Part shown: positions 47,118 through 57,470 of the stretch, one piece after another
Numbering within the stretch: position 1 is the first letter of the stretch
Layout: each line of letters begins with the position of its first letter
NCBI RefSeq assembly: GCF_900111965.1
Contig: NZ_FOJT01000001.1
Location: 524,582-588,581, forward strand
Direction of reading: 5' to 3'
Source of the DNA: Flavobacterium swingsii
GTDB taxonomy: Bacteria; Bacteroidota; Bacteroidia; Flavobacteriales; Flavobacteriaceae
DNA length: 64,000 bases
Notes under the pieces: model-generated
The model's input: the letters and a program-made list of their open reading frames with translations, nothing else
Databases searched by the model: none
What the model was told of the DNA's origin: nothing
Made by a program: the position numbers and the translations under genes

Positions 47118-48137
47118 AAACAAACCTCCTTGAATATTCGTTTTTACTTTACCTAAATGTTTGTACGCTTTTTCGGTAACTTCACGACCACGAGGCGTTC
47201 GCATGATGAATCCTTCTTGGATTAAAAATGGTTCATAAACCTCTTCAATAGTTTCGCTGCTTTCGGATACGGCTGTCGCCAAAGTGGATAATCCTACCGG
47301 TCCACCTTTGAATTTATCGATAATTGTCGTTAGAATTTTGTTATCCATTTCATCCAAACCGTGAGCATCAACATTTAAAGCATTTAAAGCAAATTTTGCG
47401 ATTTCGATATCTATACTTCCGTTTCCTTTTATTTGGGCAAAATCACGAACACGACGCAACATTGCATTGGCAATACGTGGCGTTCCACGGCTACGACCAG
47501 CAATTTCGATAGCGGCTTCCATAGTAATGGGCATTTTTAAAATCGATGAACTTCGTTGAACAATGGTCGTTAAAAGTTCTGTGTTATAATATTGCAAACG
47601 GCTTTGAATTCCAAAACGAGCACGCATTGGCGCGGTTAACAATCCTGAACGTGTGGTTGCTCCTACTAATGTAAATGGATTCAGATTAATTTGAACCGAA
47701 CGGGCATTTGGCCCAGATTCGATCATAATATCAATTTTGAAATCTTCCATTGCAGAATATAAATACTCTTCGACAATAGGACTTAATCGGTGTATTTCAT
47801 CAATAAACAAAACATCACGTTCGTCAAGATTCGTTAACAAACCCGCTAAATCCCCCGGCTTGTCTAAAACTGGACCCGAAGTAATTTTGATTCCTACTCC
47901 CAATTCGTTTGCCAAAATATTTGCTAAAGTGGTTTTTCCTAATCCCGGAGGACCATGAAAAAGTGTATGATCGAGTGCTTCGCCACGCTGATTTGCTGCT
48001 TGTACAAATATTTTTAGATTTTCTAAAACTTGTTCTTGTCCTGTAAAATCATCAAACGAGAGTGGTCTCAATTTTTTTTCTAAATCGAGTTCTTCTGGAT
48101 TGTAGTTTTGATTGGTAGGATCTAAATTTTCATTCAT
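47115..48137 (-). CDS. ruvB: Holliday junction branch migration helicase RuvB
   Basis: The hexameric AAA+ motor that drives branch migration with RuvA. It has Walker [11 protein letters not shown], Walker [11 protein letters not shown], sensor [18 protein letters not shown] and the C-terminal winged helix (about 260-335, [22 protein letters not shown]). At 340 residues it is complete. The stop TAG lies in the edge of a dispersed repeat. It is unlinked from ruvA by about 3.5 kb, with malic enzyme and queG between. Confidence 0.97.
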   Translation of the reverse strand: MNENLDPTNQNYNPEELDLEKKLRPLSFDDFTGQEQVLENLKIFVQAANQRGEALDHTLFHGPPGLGKTTLANILANELGVGIKITSGPVLDKPGDLAGLLTNLDERDVLFIDEIHRLSPIVEEYLYSAMEDFKIDIMIESGPNARSVQINLNPFTLVGATTRSGLLTAPMRARFGIQSRLQYYNTELLTTIVQRSSSILKMPITMEAAIEIAGRSRGTPRIANAMLRRVRDFAQIKGNGSIDIEIAKFALNALNVDAHGLDEMDNKILTTIIDKFKGGPVGLSTLATAVSESSETIEEVYEPFLIQEGFIMRTPRGREVTEKAYKHLGKVKTNIQGGLF

Positions 48138-48238
48138 TTTACAAATATAAAAAGTTTATTCGTGGATTTGAGGCTTTGTTCATTTGTAACTCACAATATT
48201 TAATAAAAATGTTATATTAGCCTTCAAAAAACACTTTT

Positions 48239-49684
48239 ATGCAAGAAGAAAAACACACTTTTAAGCGCGAATTAGGGCTGGTTAATGCGACAAGCATAGT
48301 TGCTGGCTCTATGATTGGTTCGGGAATTTTTATAGTTACAGCCCAGATGGCTCGAGATGTAGGTTCTGCAGCTTGGCTTTTGGTAATTTGGTTGGTAACA
48401 GGATTATTAACGATGTCGGCGGCTTTAAGTTATGGCGAATTAGCAGGAATGATGCCTAATGCGGGCGGACAATTTGTATACATTCAGCGTGCTTACGGAA
48501 AATTAATGTCATTTTTGTACGGTTGGACGGTTTTTACAGTGATTCAAACAGGAGTTATTGCTGCAGTTGCAGTTGCTTTTGCTAATTATTCGGCAGTGTT
48601 TTTTCCTGTTTTAGAAAATAAATTATTCACCATTGGCGAAAGCTATGCTTTTTCGAACAAGCAAATTCTGGCGATGGCAAGTATTGTTTTGCTTACTTAT
48701 ATTAATACCAAAGGCGTTCAGAGCGGAAAAACCATTCAGTTGATATTTACAATGGCCAAAATGTTTGCTCTTTTTGCATTGATTATTTTAGGATTGTATG
48801 TTGGTTTACAAACCGATGTTTTGTCGAATAATTTTTCCCATATGTGGGAAGCTTCCAAAACAGTTTTGAATACTGACGGAACGGTAACTGTAACAAAATT
48901 AGCCGGAGTTGCTTTACTTGGCGCTATGGGAGCCACAATTATTAATTCTTTATTTTCGAGTGATGCTTGGAATAATGTGACATTTATTGCTGGAGAAATA
49001 AAAGATCCTAAGAAAAATATTCCGAGAAGTTTATTTTTAGGAACGCTGATTGTGACTATCATTTATATTTTGGCAAATATCGCTTATTTAGCATTATTGC
49101 CTATGCAAGGAACTCCAGTTGGAGAATCGGTGATGAATAACGGGATTATGTTTGCCAGTCAAGATCGAGTTGGTGCGGCGGCAGCCAATGTAATTATGGG
49201 AAATATTGGTGTTTTTGTTATGGCTGGACTAATTATGGTTTCAACTTTTGGTTGTAATTCAGGATTGGTACTTTCTGGCGGAAGGTTGTTTTATGCGATG
49301 TCTAAAGATGGTTTGTTCTTTAAAAAAGCTGGCGAATTAAACAACAATGATGTTCCTGCAAAAGCACTATGGTTTCAATGTATTTGGGCTTGTGTATTGT
49401 GTATTTCTGGAAAATATGGCGATTTATTAACCTATTCTACTTTTGCTTCTTTGTTATTTTATATTCTGACTATTTACGGAATTTTTATTCTTAGAAAAAA
49501 AGAACCTAATGCTGAACGTCCTTATAAAGCTTTTGGTTATCCTATAATTCCTGCAATTTATATTATTCTTACAGCTTTAATATGTATCACTTTATTAATT
49601 TATGATACTAAAAGTACTGGCTTGGGATTATTGATAGTTGGTTTGGGAGTTCCTGTTTATTATTTGACTAAAAGAGAAGTGTAA
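48239..49684 (+). CDS. APC-family amino acid permease
   Basis: A 481-residue inner-membrane transporter with about 12-13 membrane segments. The N terminus FKRELGLVNATSIVAGSMIGSGIFIV has the GSMIGSGIF motif that binds the amino-acid backbone in the APC superfamily, and FSSDAWNNVTFIAGEIKDPKKNIPRSL is the conserved helix 6 to loop 7 region of LAT/APC transporters. The substrate is unknown. It is a single plus-strand gene between two minus-strand blocks and ends at a strong terminator. Confidence 0.92.
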   Translation: MQEEKHTFKRELGLVNATSIVAGSMIGSGIFIVTAQMARDVGSAAWLLVIWLVTGLLTMSAALSYGELAGMMPNAGGQFVYIQRAYGKLMSFLYGWTVFTVIQTGVIAAVAVAFANYSAVFFPVLENKLFTIGESYAFSNKQILAMASIVLLTYINTKGVQSGKTIQLIFTMAKMFALFALIILGLYVGLQTDVLSNNFSHMWEASKTVLNTDGTVTVTKLAGVALLGAMGATIINSLFSSDAWNNVTFIAGEIKDPKKNIPRSLFLGTLIVTIIYILANIAYLALLPMQGTPVGESVMNNGIMFASQDRVGAAAANVIMGNIGVFVMAGLIMVSTFGCNSGLVLSGGRLFYAMSKDGLFFKKAGELNNNDVPAKALWFQCIWACVLCISGKYGDLLTYSTFASLLFYILTIYGIFILRKKEPNAERPYKAFGYPIIPAIYIILTALICITLLIYDTKSTGLGLLIVGLGVPVYYLTKREV

Positions 49685-49710
49685 TTTTAAACCATTTCCT
49701 TTATTAAAAT

Positions 49711-49753
49711 AAAAAAAAGAGAAGAAACATGACAAGTTTCTTCTCTTTTTTTT
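49711..49753. terminator. strong bidirectional terminator
   Basis: A perfect 18-bp stem (49711-49728 with 49736-49753), an A8 run on the left and T8 on the right, loop ATGACAA. It serves both the permease and the convergent M1 peptidase gene. Confidence 0.95.
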
Positions 49754-49775
49754 ATACTTAATTGATTAAAAAAAA

Positions 49776-52019
49776 TTAATCAAATTTAGATTTCTCAACT
49801 ATTACTGGCCAAGTATTATTGGTTACATCAATATCGGCAGTTTCTAATTTCGGATCTACTACAATTTTAGAAATTGCTTTTTGTGTAGCAAATGTTCTTA
49901 CAACCTCAGCATCATTCATTCTCCAAATTTGTGCTGGAAATGTCTGATTTTCGGTGGTTCCGTCTTCAAAAGTTAGCTCTACAATAATTGGCATTACTAA
50001 TCCTCCGGGTTTGTTAAACGTTACTTCGTAAAAATATTTTGGAGAAGCTAATTTTGCAATTTCTTCTGGTTTGAAATTCGTTTGCACAAACTCATCTAAA
50101 GTTGTAATATCTTTTGTATTTAATGCTTTTTTGTTTTTTGCTGACAAATCCTGACTTGTACTAGAAATCATATATACTAATGGTCCAGACATTTTGCGTC
50201 GATTTCTTCTAGTTACATCAGGAGCTTTAAACTCTTTTGGTGCGTCATTACTCACGTAATATTGAGTTACTTCTTTAATCCCAATATCCGTAAAGTCTGT
50301 AGTGTAAAACCAACCACGAATAAACCAATCTAAATCGGTTCCCGATGCATCTTCCATAGTTCTAAAGAAGTCTTCTGGAGTTGGGTGTTTAAATTTCCAA
50401 CGATTTGCATAGGTTTTGAAAGCATAATCAAACAATTCGTGTCCCATAATTGTTTCTCTCAGCATATTTAAACCCGTTGCTGGTTTTCCGTAAGCATTAT
50501 TTCCAAATTGTTTTATTGCTTCAGAATTAGTCATAATTGGCTCGATACCTGACTGGTCACCACTCATATAAGGAACAATTAAGTTTGCTGGTCCGCGGTC
50601 TATTGGGAAATTTTTATCGAAAGTAATTTCTGCAAGATATTCCATAAATGTATTCAAACCTTCGTCCATCCAAGTCCATTGACGCTCGTCCGAATTAACA
50701 ATCATTGGGAAAAAGTTGTGTCCCACTTCGTGAATAACCACTCCTAACATTCCGTATTTTACTCTGTCAGAAAATGTTCCATCAGCTTCTGGACGACCAA
50801 AATTCCAACAAATCATCGGATATTCCATTCCTTGATCTTGCGCATTTACAGAAACTGCTTTTGGATAAGGATAATCGAAAGTATAACTCGAATAACTCTT
50901 TAAAGTATGCGCCACAGCTTTTGTAGAATATTGTTCCCAAAGCGGATTTCCCTCTTTTGGATATAAAGAAACGGCCATCACAGTTTTTGTATCCAACTTT
51001 ACAGCCATCATGTCTAAGATGAATTTTCTTGAAGTTGAAATTCCAAAATCACGAACATTTTCTGCTTTAAACTTCCAAGTTTTTTTCTTATCAGAAAAAC
51101 CTTTTTCGGCTTCAGTTGCTTCGGCTTGTGTAACAATTACGACTGGTTTGTCGAAAGAATTTTGTGCCAATGCATATCTTTTTACTTGTTCTGGCGTGAA
51201 AACTTCGGCTCTATTTAAAAGATTCCCTGTTGCTTCCATCACGTGATCGGCTGGAACTGTAATGTTTACTTCAAAATTTCCGAAAGGCAAAGCAAACTCT
51301 CCGCTTCCCCAAAACTGCATATTTTGCCAGCCTTCTACATCGTTATAAACCGCCATTCTTGGATAAAATTGCGCTAAAACGTATAGATTATTTCCGTCTT
51401 TGAAATGCTCATAACCAGAACGACCACCATCAATCATATAATTATTAATGTTGTAATTCCATTTGATATTCATGACATATTTTTCGCCATGTGCTAATGG
51501 TTTTGCCAAATTGATACGCATCATGGTTTCATTGATAGTATAAGAAATTGGCGCTCCTTTTATATCTTTTACATAATCGATTTTGAAACCGCCATCAAAT
51601 TTTTCTTCTAAATATTTTCTTGAAAAACCAGCTGCACTAATGGCTGGGTCTATTTTAGAATTTTCGACCAATGGTGTTTTTGATGTTCTTGCCATCAAAT
51701 TTTGATCTAATTGAATCCATAAATAATCTAAAGATTCTTTAGCATTATTTGTATAAGTGATGGTTTCTGTACCAAATAATTTGGTGTTTTTATCATCTAA
51801 TTCAATATCCATTTTATAATCCGCTTGCTGCTGAAAATATTCTGGTCCAGGCGCACCAGATGCGGTACGGTACATATTTGGAGTTGCTAACAAATCGTAC
51901 ATTTGACGAAATTTGTTTTTGTCTTCATGCCCTTGTTCTTTAGCTTTTGCCGTTTCTTGAGCTAATATTGCCGAAGAAAAAGTGATAAAAAACAGTAAAA
52001 AAGTAGTGATTTTTTTCAT
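49776..52019 (-). CDS. M1 family zinc metallopeptidase (exported)
   Basis: An aminopeptidase-type enzyme of 747 residues with a signal peptide (cleavage after about residue 20, ILAQ). The zinc site is HEVGH at 430-434 with the distal Glu453 in WMDEGLNTF, and GMEYP at 397-401 is the GxMEN-equivalent substrate loop. The N-terminal beta-saddle domain is normal. The C terminus lacks the ~70-residue type IX sorting domain, so it probably stays in the periplasm or at the cell envelope. It is the last of three minus-strand genes (52596, 52079, 49776). Confidence 0.93.
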   Translation of the reverse strand: MKKITTFLLFFITFSSAILAQETAKAKEQGHEDKNKFRQMYDLLATPNMYRTASGAPGPEYFQQQADYKMDIELDDKNTKLFGTETITYTNNAKESLDYLWIQLDQNLMARTSKTPLVENSKIDPAISAAGFSRKYLEEKFDGGFKIDYVKDIKGAPISYTINETMMRINLAKPLAHGEKYVMNIKWNYNINNYMIDGGRSGYEHFKDGNNLYVLAQFYPRMAVYNDVEGWQNMQFWGSGEFALPFGNFEVNITVPADHVMEATGNLLNRAEVFTPEQVKRYALAQNSFDKPVVIVTQAEATEAEKGFSDKKKTWKFKAENVRDFGISTSRKFILDMMAVKLDTKTVMAVSLYPKEGNPLWEQYSTKAVAHTLKSYSSYTFDYPYPKAVSVNAQDQGMEYPMICWNFGRPEADGTFSDRVKYGMLGVVIHEVGHNFFPMIVNSDERQWTWMDEGLNTFMEYLAEITFDKNFPIDRGPANLIVPYMSGDQSGIEPIMTNSEAIKQFGNNAYGKPATGLNMLRETIMGHELFDYAFKTYANRWKFKHPTPEDFFRTMEDASGTDLDWFIRGWFYTTDFTDIGIKEVTQYYVSNDAPKEFKAPDVTRRNRRKMSGPLVYMISSTSQDLSAKNKKALNTKDITTLDEFVQTNFKPEEIAKLASPKYFYEVTFNKPGGLVMPIIVELTFEDGTTENQTFPAQIWRMNDAEVVRTFATQKAISKIVVDPKLETADIDVTNNTWPVIVEKSKFD

Positions 52020-52078
52020 AACCTGATTTAATTTTCAAGTTATAAAAGTAATTATTTTTATTACAGAAAAGAGAAATC

Positions 52079-52582
52079 TTAAGGTTTTAACATAGCTTTC
52101 ACATTATCAGGCGTTAACAACAAACTTTGCTTCTTGCCGTATATTGTGGTTTGAATAATGTTTTGCTGGTCGGAATTTAATTCAAACAAGGTCGTGTTTT
52201 GAATTTCTAAAGTTTTTATTTTTGAGATTTCTTTAACATTATAATAGCAAATAATTATATTTCCTTCGATTTCTTTGCTCAAATAATTGATGCTTTTTTG
52301 TTGGCCATTTATTTTTATCGAAAAATTATCTGCAATATATTTTTTCATCAAAACTACATCTTCTGGCATTTCGTTTGGCTCACCAATATGTGTTTTTTGA
52401 TTGTATTTTGTTTTCAAAACATCATTTAAATCATCAATAAAAATACGTGAAGTTATTTCTAACATTTGCTTTTTCTGATTGAAATTGACTTGATATATAG
52501 ATACATAAAATTTATGCATCGCAAAAGACGACAAGCTTATTATCGATAAAAAAAGTAACGTATAAAATATTGATTTTTTCAT
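52079..52582 (-). CDS. DUF6702 family exported protein
   Basis: A 167-residue protein with a signal peptide or anchor (about 1-21) and a compact strand-rich mature part starting MHKFYVSIYQVNFNQKKQMLEITSRIFIDDL, which is characteristic of DUF6702. The function is unknown. It lies 13 bases after the carboxypeptidase-regulatory-domain gene and 60 bases before the M1 peptidase, a grouping that recurs in Flavobacteria as I remember it. Confidence 0.82.
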   Translation of the reverse strand: MKKSIFYTLLFLSIISLSSFAMHKFYVSIYQVNFNQKKQMLEITSRIFIDDLNDVLKTKYNQKTHIGEPNEMPEDVVLMKKYIADNFSIKINGQQKSINYLSKEIEGNIIICYYNVKEISKIKTLEIQNTTLFELNSDQQNIIQTTIYGKKQSLLLTPDNVKAMLKP

Positions 52583-52595
52583 TTTACTAAAGTAA

Positions 52596-53354
52596 TTATT
52601 CTTTTTTGAGAAATGTAATTTGTTTGTATTTTTCTGCCAATTCTCCCAGTAAGAATGTAGTCATGATTTTATTTTTAGATTTTATGCTGTTAATTAATCT
52701 TTGGTCATCAATTACATATACCTGAAAACCTTTTATATATTCGGAAGGAATTTTTAGTGTTTTAATAAAAAAATCTTCATCATATAAATTGTCAATTTTT
52801 ATTTGTAGCCTTTCTTTATTTTCGACTTCAAGTTCTTTTTTTAACATGGCTGTTCTTCCTGAAAGCCAATTTATTAGCGGATCTACTCCTACCGATCCTC
52901 CCGCCATTCCTCCTGCACTCAAGTCTACAAACGGAGCTGTAGCGGTTCTTAATTTTCTTTGTGCTGGTGTGTATTTTTTTGTCCCAAAAGGAATAATTCC
53001 TAACGAGAATGCATTTATTCTGGAGTAATCTTTTATATAAACCTCATCTAACATTGTAATTTGTTGCTTTAGCCGCATAAAAAACAGACTCTCAGAAAAA
53101 TCAGATTGTTTGAGTATAATTTGCATTCCTTTTATTTGCATTCCCGAAAACATTAAAGTATCCGTTGCTTTAGCGAAAATAGAGAAAAAGCCGCCTTTTT
53201 CGGTCATCGTACTTTTTTCATTGGTTAAGTTAGTTACATAAATTCCGTCAAGATTTGAAGCATCTGAAATGACTTTTCCTTTCAATAGTGTTTGAGAAAA
53301 AACACTTTGAGAAAAAAATAAAATTGTAAATAATAAAAATAAAATTTGCTTCAT
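52596..53354 (-). CDS. carboxypeptidase-like regulatory domain protein (exported)
   Basis: A 252-residue exported protein with a signal peptide ending SVFSQ (residue 20). Residues about 22-105 form a CarboxypepD_reg-like beta-sandwich (LLKGKVISDASNLDGIYVTNLTNEKSTMTEKGGFFSI), the fold used as the N-terminal plug-side domain of SusC proteins. The rest (about 105-252) has no family I recognise and contains a small Gly-rich stretch (SAGGMAGGSVG). It is the first gene of the group with DUF6702 and the M1 peptidase. Confidence 0.82.
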   Translation of the reverse strand: MKQILFLLFTILFFSQSVFSQTLLKGKVISDASNLDGIYVTNLTNEKSTMTEKGGFFSIFAKATDTLMFSGMQIKGMQIILKQSDFSESLFFMRLKQQITMLDEVYIKDYSRINAFSLGIIPFGTKKYTPAQRKLRTATAPFVDLSAGGMAGGSVGVDPLINWLSGRTAMLKKELEVENKERLQIKIDNLYDEDFFIKTLKIPSEYIKGFQVYVIDDQRLINSIKSKNKIMTTFLLGELAEKYKQITFLKKE

Positions 53355-53468
53355 CAGTCTTTAATATTTTGTAAAAATAGAAGTCAAGCTTCACAATATA
53401 TTATTAATGCCTTGGTAATTTTTTGTTAATAATAATTATTTACCTTTGAAAATCTCAATAACAAAACA

Positions 53469-54176
53469 ATGAAAAAAGTCATCCTTGCCAGCACTTCGAC
53501 CTTATATAATGGTGATTATTTAGAGTATTTATTACCTACATTATTGGAACATTTTAGCGGTTGCAAAACATTGCTTTTTATTCCTTATGCAAGACCTAGC
53601 GGGATTACGCACGATGATTATACCCGAAAAGTAAGTGTGGCTTTTGCCAAAATAAACATAACTGTAAACGGTATCCACAACTACGAAAATCCTACCGAAG
53701 CCATACAAAAAGCCGAAGCTATTTTTACCGGCGGTGGAAACACTTTTTTGCTGGTTTCGCAACTGTATAAAAATAATTTGATGACGGTTTTAAAAAACAC
53801 TATCGAAGCTGGAACGCCTTATTTAGGCACAAGCGCAGGAAGTAATATAGGCGGAATGACAATGAATACAACTAACGACATGCCTATCGTTTTGCCCGAA
53901 AGCTTCAATACTTTAGGATTAATACCTTTTAATCTGAATCCTCATTTTTTAGATGCAAACTTACAATCGACACACATGGGAGAAACTCGAGAAACGAGAA
54001 TAAATGAGTTTCATACCATAAGCAACATTCCTGTTTTGGGATTACGAGAAGGAAGTTGGTTAGAGGTATATGGAGAAAATATTACATTAAAAGGAGATTT
54101 CTTCGCCAGATTGTTTAAACAAAACAAACCCGCTATCGAGTTAAAAACGAATACAAATTTTAGTTTTTTGGCATAA
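53469..54176 (+). CDS. pepE: alpha-aspartyl dipeptidase PepE (family S51)
   Basis: A cytoplasmic serine dipeptidase that cleaves Asp-X dipeptides. The nucleophile is Ser122 in YLGTSAGSNIGG, preceded by IFTGGGNTF, and a His is seen in NLNPHFLD, as in the family. At 235 residues it is complete. A TACCTTTG box at 53441-53448 is a likely -7 element. The gene ends at a terminator just before the convergent tRNA-Gly. Confidence 0.93.
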   Translation: MKKVILASTSTLYNGDYLEYLLPTLLEHFSGCKTLLFIPYARPSGITHDDYTRKVSVAFAKINITVNGIHNYENPTEAIQKAEAIFTGGGNTFLLVSQLYKNNLMTVLKNTIEAGTPYLGTSAGSNIGGMTMNTTNDMPIVLPESFNTLGLIPFNLNPHFLDANLQSTHMGETRETRINEFHTISNIPVLGLREGSWLEVYGENITLKGDFFARLFKQNKPAIELKTNTNFSFLA

Positions 54177-54178
54177 AA

Positions 54179-54206
54179 AAACCTCAAACTTACATTTGAG
54201 GTTTCT
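54179..54206 (+). terminator. terminator after pepE
   Basis: AAACCTCAAA, loop CTTACA, TTTGAGGTTT (54179-54204), preceded by an A run, so it can also act for the tRNA transcript on the other strand. Confidence 0.8.
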
Positions 54207-54211
54207 TGAAG

Positions 54212-54284
<73 letters not shown>

Positions 54285-54420
54285 ATTACAACGGTGCAAA
54301 TATAAATAATATTTCTCGTTAGTTGCAAGTTTTTTTTCAAAAAAATGACACTTTATTTTTTTTGAAAAAATTAACCCCCATAATCTATTTATTATTAAAG
54401 TTTTAACCATTAGATAAAAA

Positions 54421-54858
54421 ATGAATTCGATTAAAGAAATTACTACTCAGGAGACATATTTGGTACGGAATTTGGTATTAAGACCTGGAAAACGAATTGA
54501 AACTTGTTTTTTTGATGGTGATAATTTGGAGCAAACGAAACACTTTGGCTATTTTGATGATGGAAAAATTATTGGAGTTGTATCGGTTTATAAAAATAAA
54601 AATGTTATTTTTAAGTCCCCAAATCAATATCAAATTCGTGGAATGGCAATCTTGAAAGAATTTCAAGGAAGTGGTTGCGGAAAACTGTTGATTAAACATT
54701 GTGAAGATTACTTAATAAGTATCGGTACGAATTTAATCTGGTTTAATGCCCGAGAAACTGCTGTATCATTTTACGAAAAATTAGGTTACACCAAAAATGG
54801 ATCTCCTTTTGCTATTGCCGATGTGGGAATTCATTTTTTAATGTTTAAAAATTTATAA
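54421..54858 (+). CDS. GNAT family N-acetyltransferase
   Basis: A 145-residue acetyl-CoA-dependent acyltransferase. The acetyl-CoA loop is in IRGMAILKEFQGSGCGKLLIKH (Q-x-x-G-x-G/A pattern), and the C-terminal FNARETAVSFYEKLGYTKNGS has the Y-E-K-x-G-F/Y motif. The substrate is unknown. It lies 9 bases before the L,D-transpeptidase gene and probably shares its transcript. Confidence 0.9.
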   Translation: MNSIKEITTQETYLVRNLVLRPGKRIETCFFDGDNLEQTKHFGYFDDGKIIGVVSVYKNKNVIFKSPNQYQIRGMAILKEFQGSGCGKLLIKHCEDYLISIGTNLIWFNARETAVSFYEKLGYTKNGSPFAIADVGIHFLMFKNL

Positions 54859-54867
54859 CAATACTAA

Positions 54868-56568
54868 ATGAAGCCAATTTACTTACTTATTCCGCTTATA
54901 ATTTTTATTTGTTGCAAGAAAAACACCTTAGAAAAAAATTCTGATAGCACTTCTTTTATCAATTTTCCTTTTTTAAATCTTTCTGTAAAAATAGATTCCA
55001 CATTAATAAGTAGCTTCAATAATCCAAATTTAACAGCTTTTTACAAAAACTATAGCAACGAAACTGTTTGGACTTCTCAAGACAACAGAGATGTTGTTTT
55101 AAATGAATTCAAAAATGCCACAAATGAAGGCTTGCTTCCCAACGATTATAATTATGATAAATTAAACATCTTAAGCACTAATTATAATAGTTTAGATGAT
55201 ATAAAACTGGTCGAACTTGATTTGTTATTTACACAAAGCATTCAAAAATATCTTTCACATATACATAAAGGGAAAATTTCCCCGAAAGTGGTTGAGGGAG
55301 ATTGGGATTTGACAGAAAAAAAAATAGATGTAAATGCGTTACTATTTGAAAGCATCGAAAACAATGATTTCACATCAAGATTTGAAGATTTGAAACCCAA
55401 ACATCCTCTTTATAAAAACTTAAAAGAAGCATTACAATTACTTAATACTTTTCCTAAAGATTCGGTTCCGTTTATCATATTAAAACCAAAAGATAAGATT
55501 TCCTTTAACAAATCTAATAAAGTTGTAAAAACTATAAAACAACGATTAATGTATTGGCATGACATGAAACAAGCTGATACATTGACAAATATTTATGACA
55601 AAGAAACGCAAGATGCCGTAAAGCTGTTTCAATCCCGACATGGCTTATATCCTGATGGAGTTATAGGAAAAGGAACCCTTTTAGCGTTAAACTTTACCAA
55701 AGACCAACGAATTGAACAAGTTATTGCAAATTTAGAACGTTGGCGATGGTTTGCGAACGATTTTGGCAAAAATTATCTTTTAATAAATATTCCAGATTAC
55801 TCATTAGTCGCCATTAAGGATAATGATACGATGCAAAAACAGAGAGTCGTAGTAGGAAAAGAGGCAAGACAAACTCCTATTATCGAATCGAAAGTTTCTA
55901 ACATTAATTTAAACCCAAACTGGACTGTTCCCCCAACGATTCTTAAAGAAGATGTTTATCCTGACGCTATAAAAGACAGAGGTGCTTTTAAGAAAAAAGG
56001 ATTAATAATTTTAAATAACAAAAACAAAGAAGTTAGCCCATGGGACTGGAAAATGGAAGATGCTAAGAAATACAAATACGTTCAAAATCCTGGAAGAAAT
56101 AGTGCTTTAGGACTTATGAAAATAAATTTTCCTAACAAATATTCTGTTTACCTTCATGATACTAACCACCGTGATTATTTTAGCTTTACTTACAGGTCGT
56201 TAAGTTCTGGTTGTGTAAGATTAGAAAAACCTTTAGAAATGGCCGCTTACCTGATAAATAAACCTGAAAAATGGGATTTAAAAACCATTCAAGACACGAC
56301 AGATATTAATTATTATAACAAACTTCACAAAGAAAAATTAAAGAAGATTGCTATAAAAAACGCTAAACTTTTGGCAAAAAATCCGCTGTTGGTAATTCCC
56401 GAAAAAGTGTATCCAAAACCAGAGCTAAAAACAATAGTGGTAAAAATTTCCGATGATATTTATATTCATCAATTGTATTGGACCGCTTGGTTGCAAAAGG
56501 GATCTTTACAATTTAGAGAAGACATTTATTGCCTAGATTATGATTTATATTCTAAACTAAGAAACTAA
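54868..56568 (+). CDS. L,D-transpeptidase with peptidoglycan-binding domain (YcbB/LdtD-like)
   Basis: A 566-residue envelope enzyme that makes 3-3 cross-links in peptidoglycan. It has a hydrophobic N terminus (1-16, ICC may be a lipobox), a helical scaffold domain (about 45-200), a PG_binding_1 domain (about 215-275, LFQSRHGLYPDGVIGKGTLLALN) and a YkuD catalytic domain (about 300-460) with His430 and Cys449 in SSGCVRLEKP. Size and order match LdtD. Its last 12 bases overlap the end of the convergent small transpeptidase gene. Confidence 0.92.
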   Translation: MKPIYLLIPLIIFICCKKNTLEKNSDSTSFINFPFLNLSVKIDSTLISSFNNPNLTAFYKNYSNETVWTSQDNRDVVLNEFKNATNEGLLPNDYNYDKLNILSTNYNSLDDIKLVELDLLFTQSIQKYLSHIHKGKISPKVVEGDWDLTEKKIDVNALLFESIENNDFTSRFEDLKPKHPLYKNLKEALQLLNTFPKDSVPFIILKPKDKISFNKSNKVVKTIKQRLMYWHDMKQADTLTNIYDKETQDAVKLFQSRHGLYPDGVIGKGTLLALNFTKDQRIEQVIANLERWRWFANDFGKNYLLINIPDYSLVAIKDNDTMQKQRVVVGKEARQTPIIESKVSNINLNPNWTVPPTILKEDVYPDAIKDRGAFKKKGLIILNNKNKEVSPWDWKMEDAKKYKYVQNPGRNSALGLMKINFPNKYSVYLHDTNHRDYFSFTYRSLSSGCVRLEKPLEMAAYLINKPEKWDLKTIQDTTDINYYNKLHKEKLKKIAIKNAKLLAKNPLLVIPEKVYPKPELKTIVVKISDDIYIHQLYWTAWLQKGSLQFREDIYCLDYDLYSKLRN

Positions 56569-57264
56569 TCTAGATGCAATTTCGTAACTTCTGCTTGGGT
56601 GGTAAATAAAAATACAAGATTTACCTTTGATGGTTTTAATAATTTGAGTTTTTACAGCCTCCGGAATTGCAGGACAACCTTGGCTTCTTCCTAAATATCC
56701 TTGTGCTTTTATAATAGAAGGATTTGCATAACTCGCACCATGCATAACAACTGCTCTTGCACGTGCATTACTATTTATTCCTCTTTCTTGACCATCAAGT
56801 TTTAGTGACAATCCGTGTTTTCCGTTATAAGTTTCGCCAGTTGTATAAAAACCCAAACTACTTTTGTTAGAACTTTGAGCGTTTGAAAAATTATTAGCAT
56901 ATTCTCCACCAGACTTCATCCCGTGAGAAACCACTGTATTGTATAATATTGTATTGGATGACAAATCGATTACCCAAAGACGTTTTTTAGCAGATGACAT
57001 ACTAAAATCGATTACCGTCAAAATATCTTTTTGAATAAGTCCTTTTCCTTTTAAAGCATAAAAACCTTCCATTGCTTTTTTAAAACAAGTAATTTGTGGT
57101 AAAGCAAAATGATTTGAGTTTAATGAATAATAAACCATTTCAATTTTTGCAGTAAGATTATTTGCTGTTGTACTAGCAACTAATGTAGGATCTGTGTTTA
57201 TAGTACCTTTTGGCGCAAAAGACATGAAAAACACTAAAAGAAGGGGAAGAATTCTATAAGTCAT
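56557..57264 (-). CDS. small L,D-transpeptidase catalytic domain protein (murein LDT family)
   Basis: A 235-residue exported protein with a signal peptide (about 1-20). The catalytic half (about 85-225) carries VVMHGASYA with His175 and GRSQGCPAI with Cys197, as in the murein L,D-transpeptidase catalytic-domain family, which is distinct from the YkuD protein next to it. The ATG at 57264 was chosen because it begins the signal peptide. Substrate preference is not known. It is convergent with, and overlaps by 12 bases, the LdtD-like gene. Confidence 0.88.
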   Translation of the reverse strand: MTYRILPLLLVFFMSFAPKGTINTDPTLVASTTANNLTAKIEMVYYSLNSNHFALPQITCFKKAMEGFYALKGKGLIQKDILTVIDFSMSSAKKRLWVIDLSSNTILYNTVVSHGMKSGGEYANNFSNAQSSNKSSLGFYTTGETYNGKHGLSLKLDGQERGINSNARARAVVMHGASYANPSIIKAQGYLGRSQGCPAIPEAVKTQIIKTIKGKSCIFIYHPSRSYEIASRLVS

Positions 57265-57470
57265 TGATAATGTATTAATTGTGTTGTTGTTTGTACAAGG
57301 CAAATATGTAATAAAAAGTAATACCAACCAAATTTTTTTACACTTAATCGGTAAAATTTAACATTTCGTCGATTATTTATAATTTTGGTTTTAGTTAATT
57401 TATTCATAAATAACACGTGTTCACAGGGAATATTTCTAAATTTGTTGCTATCATCAAAAAATAAAAATAT

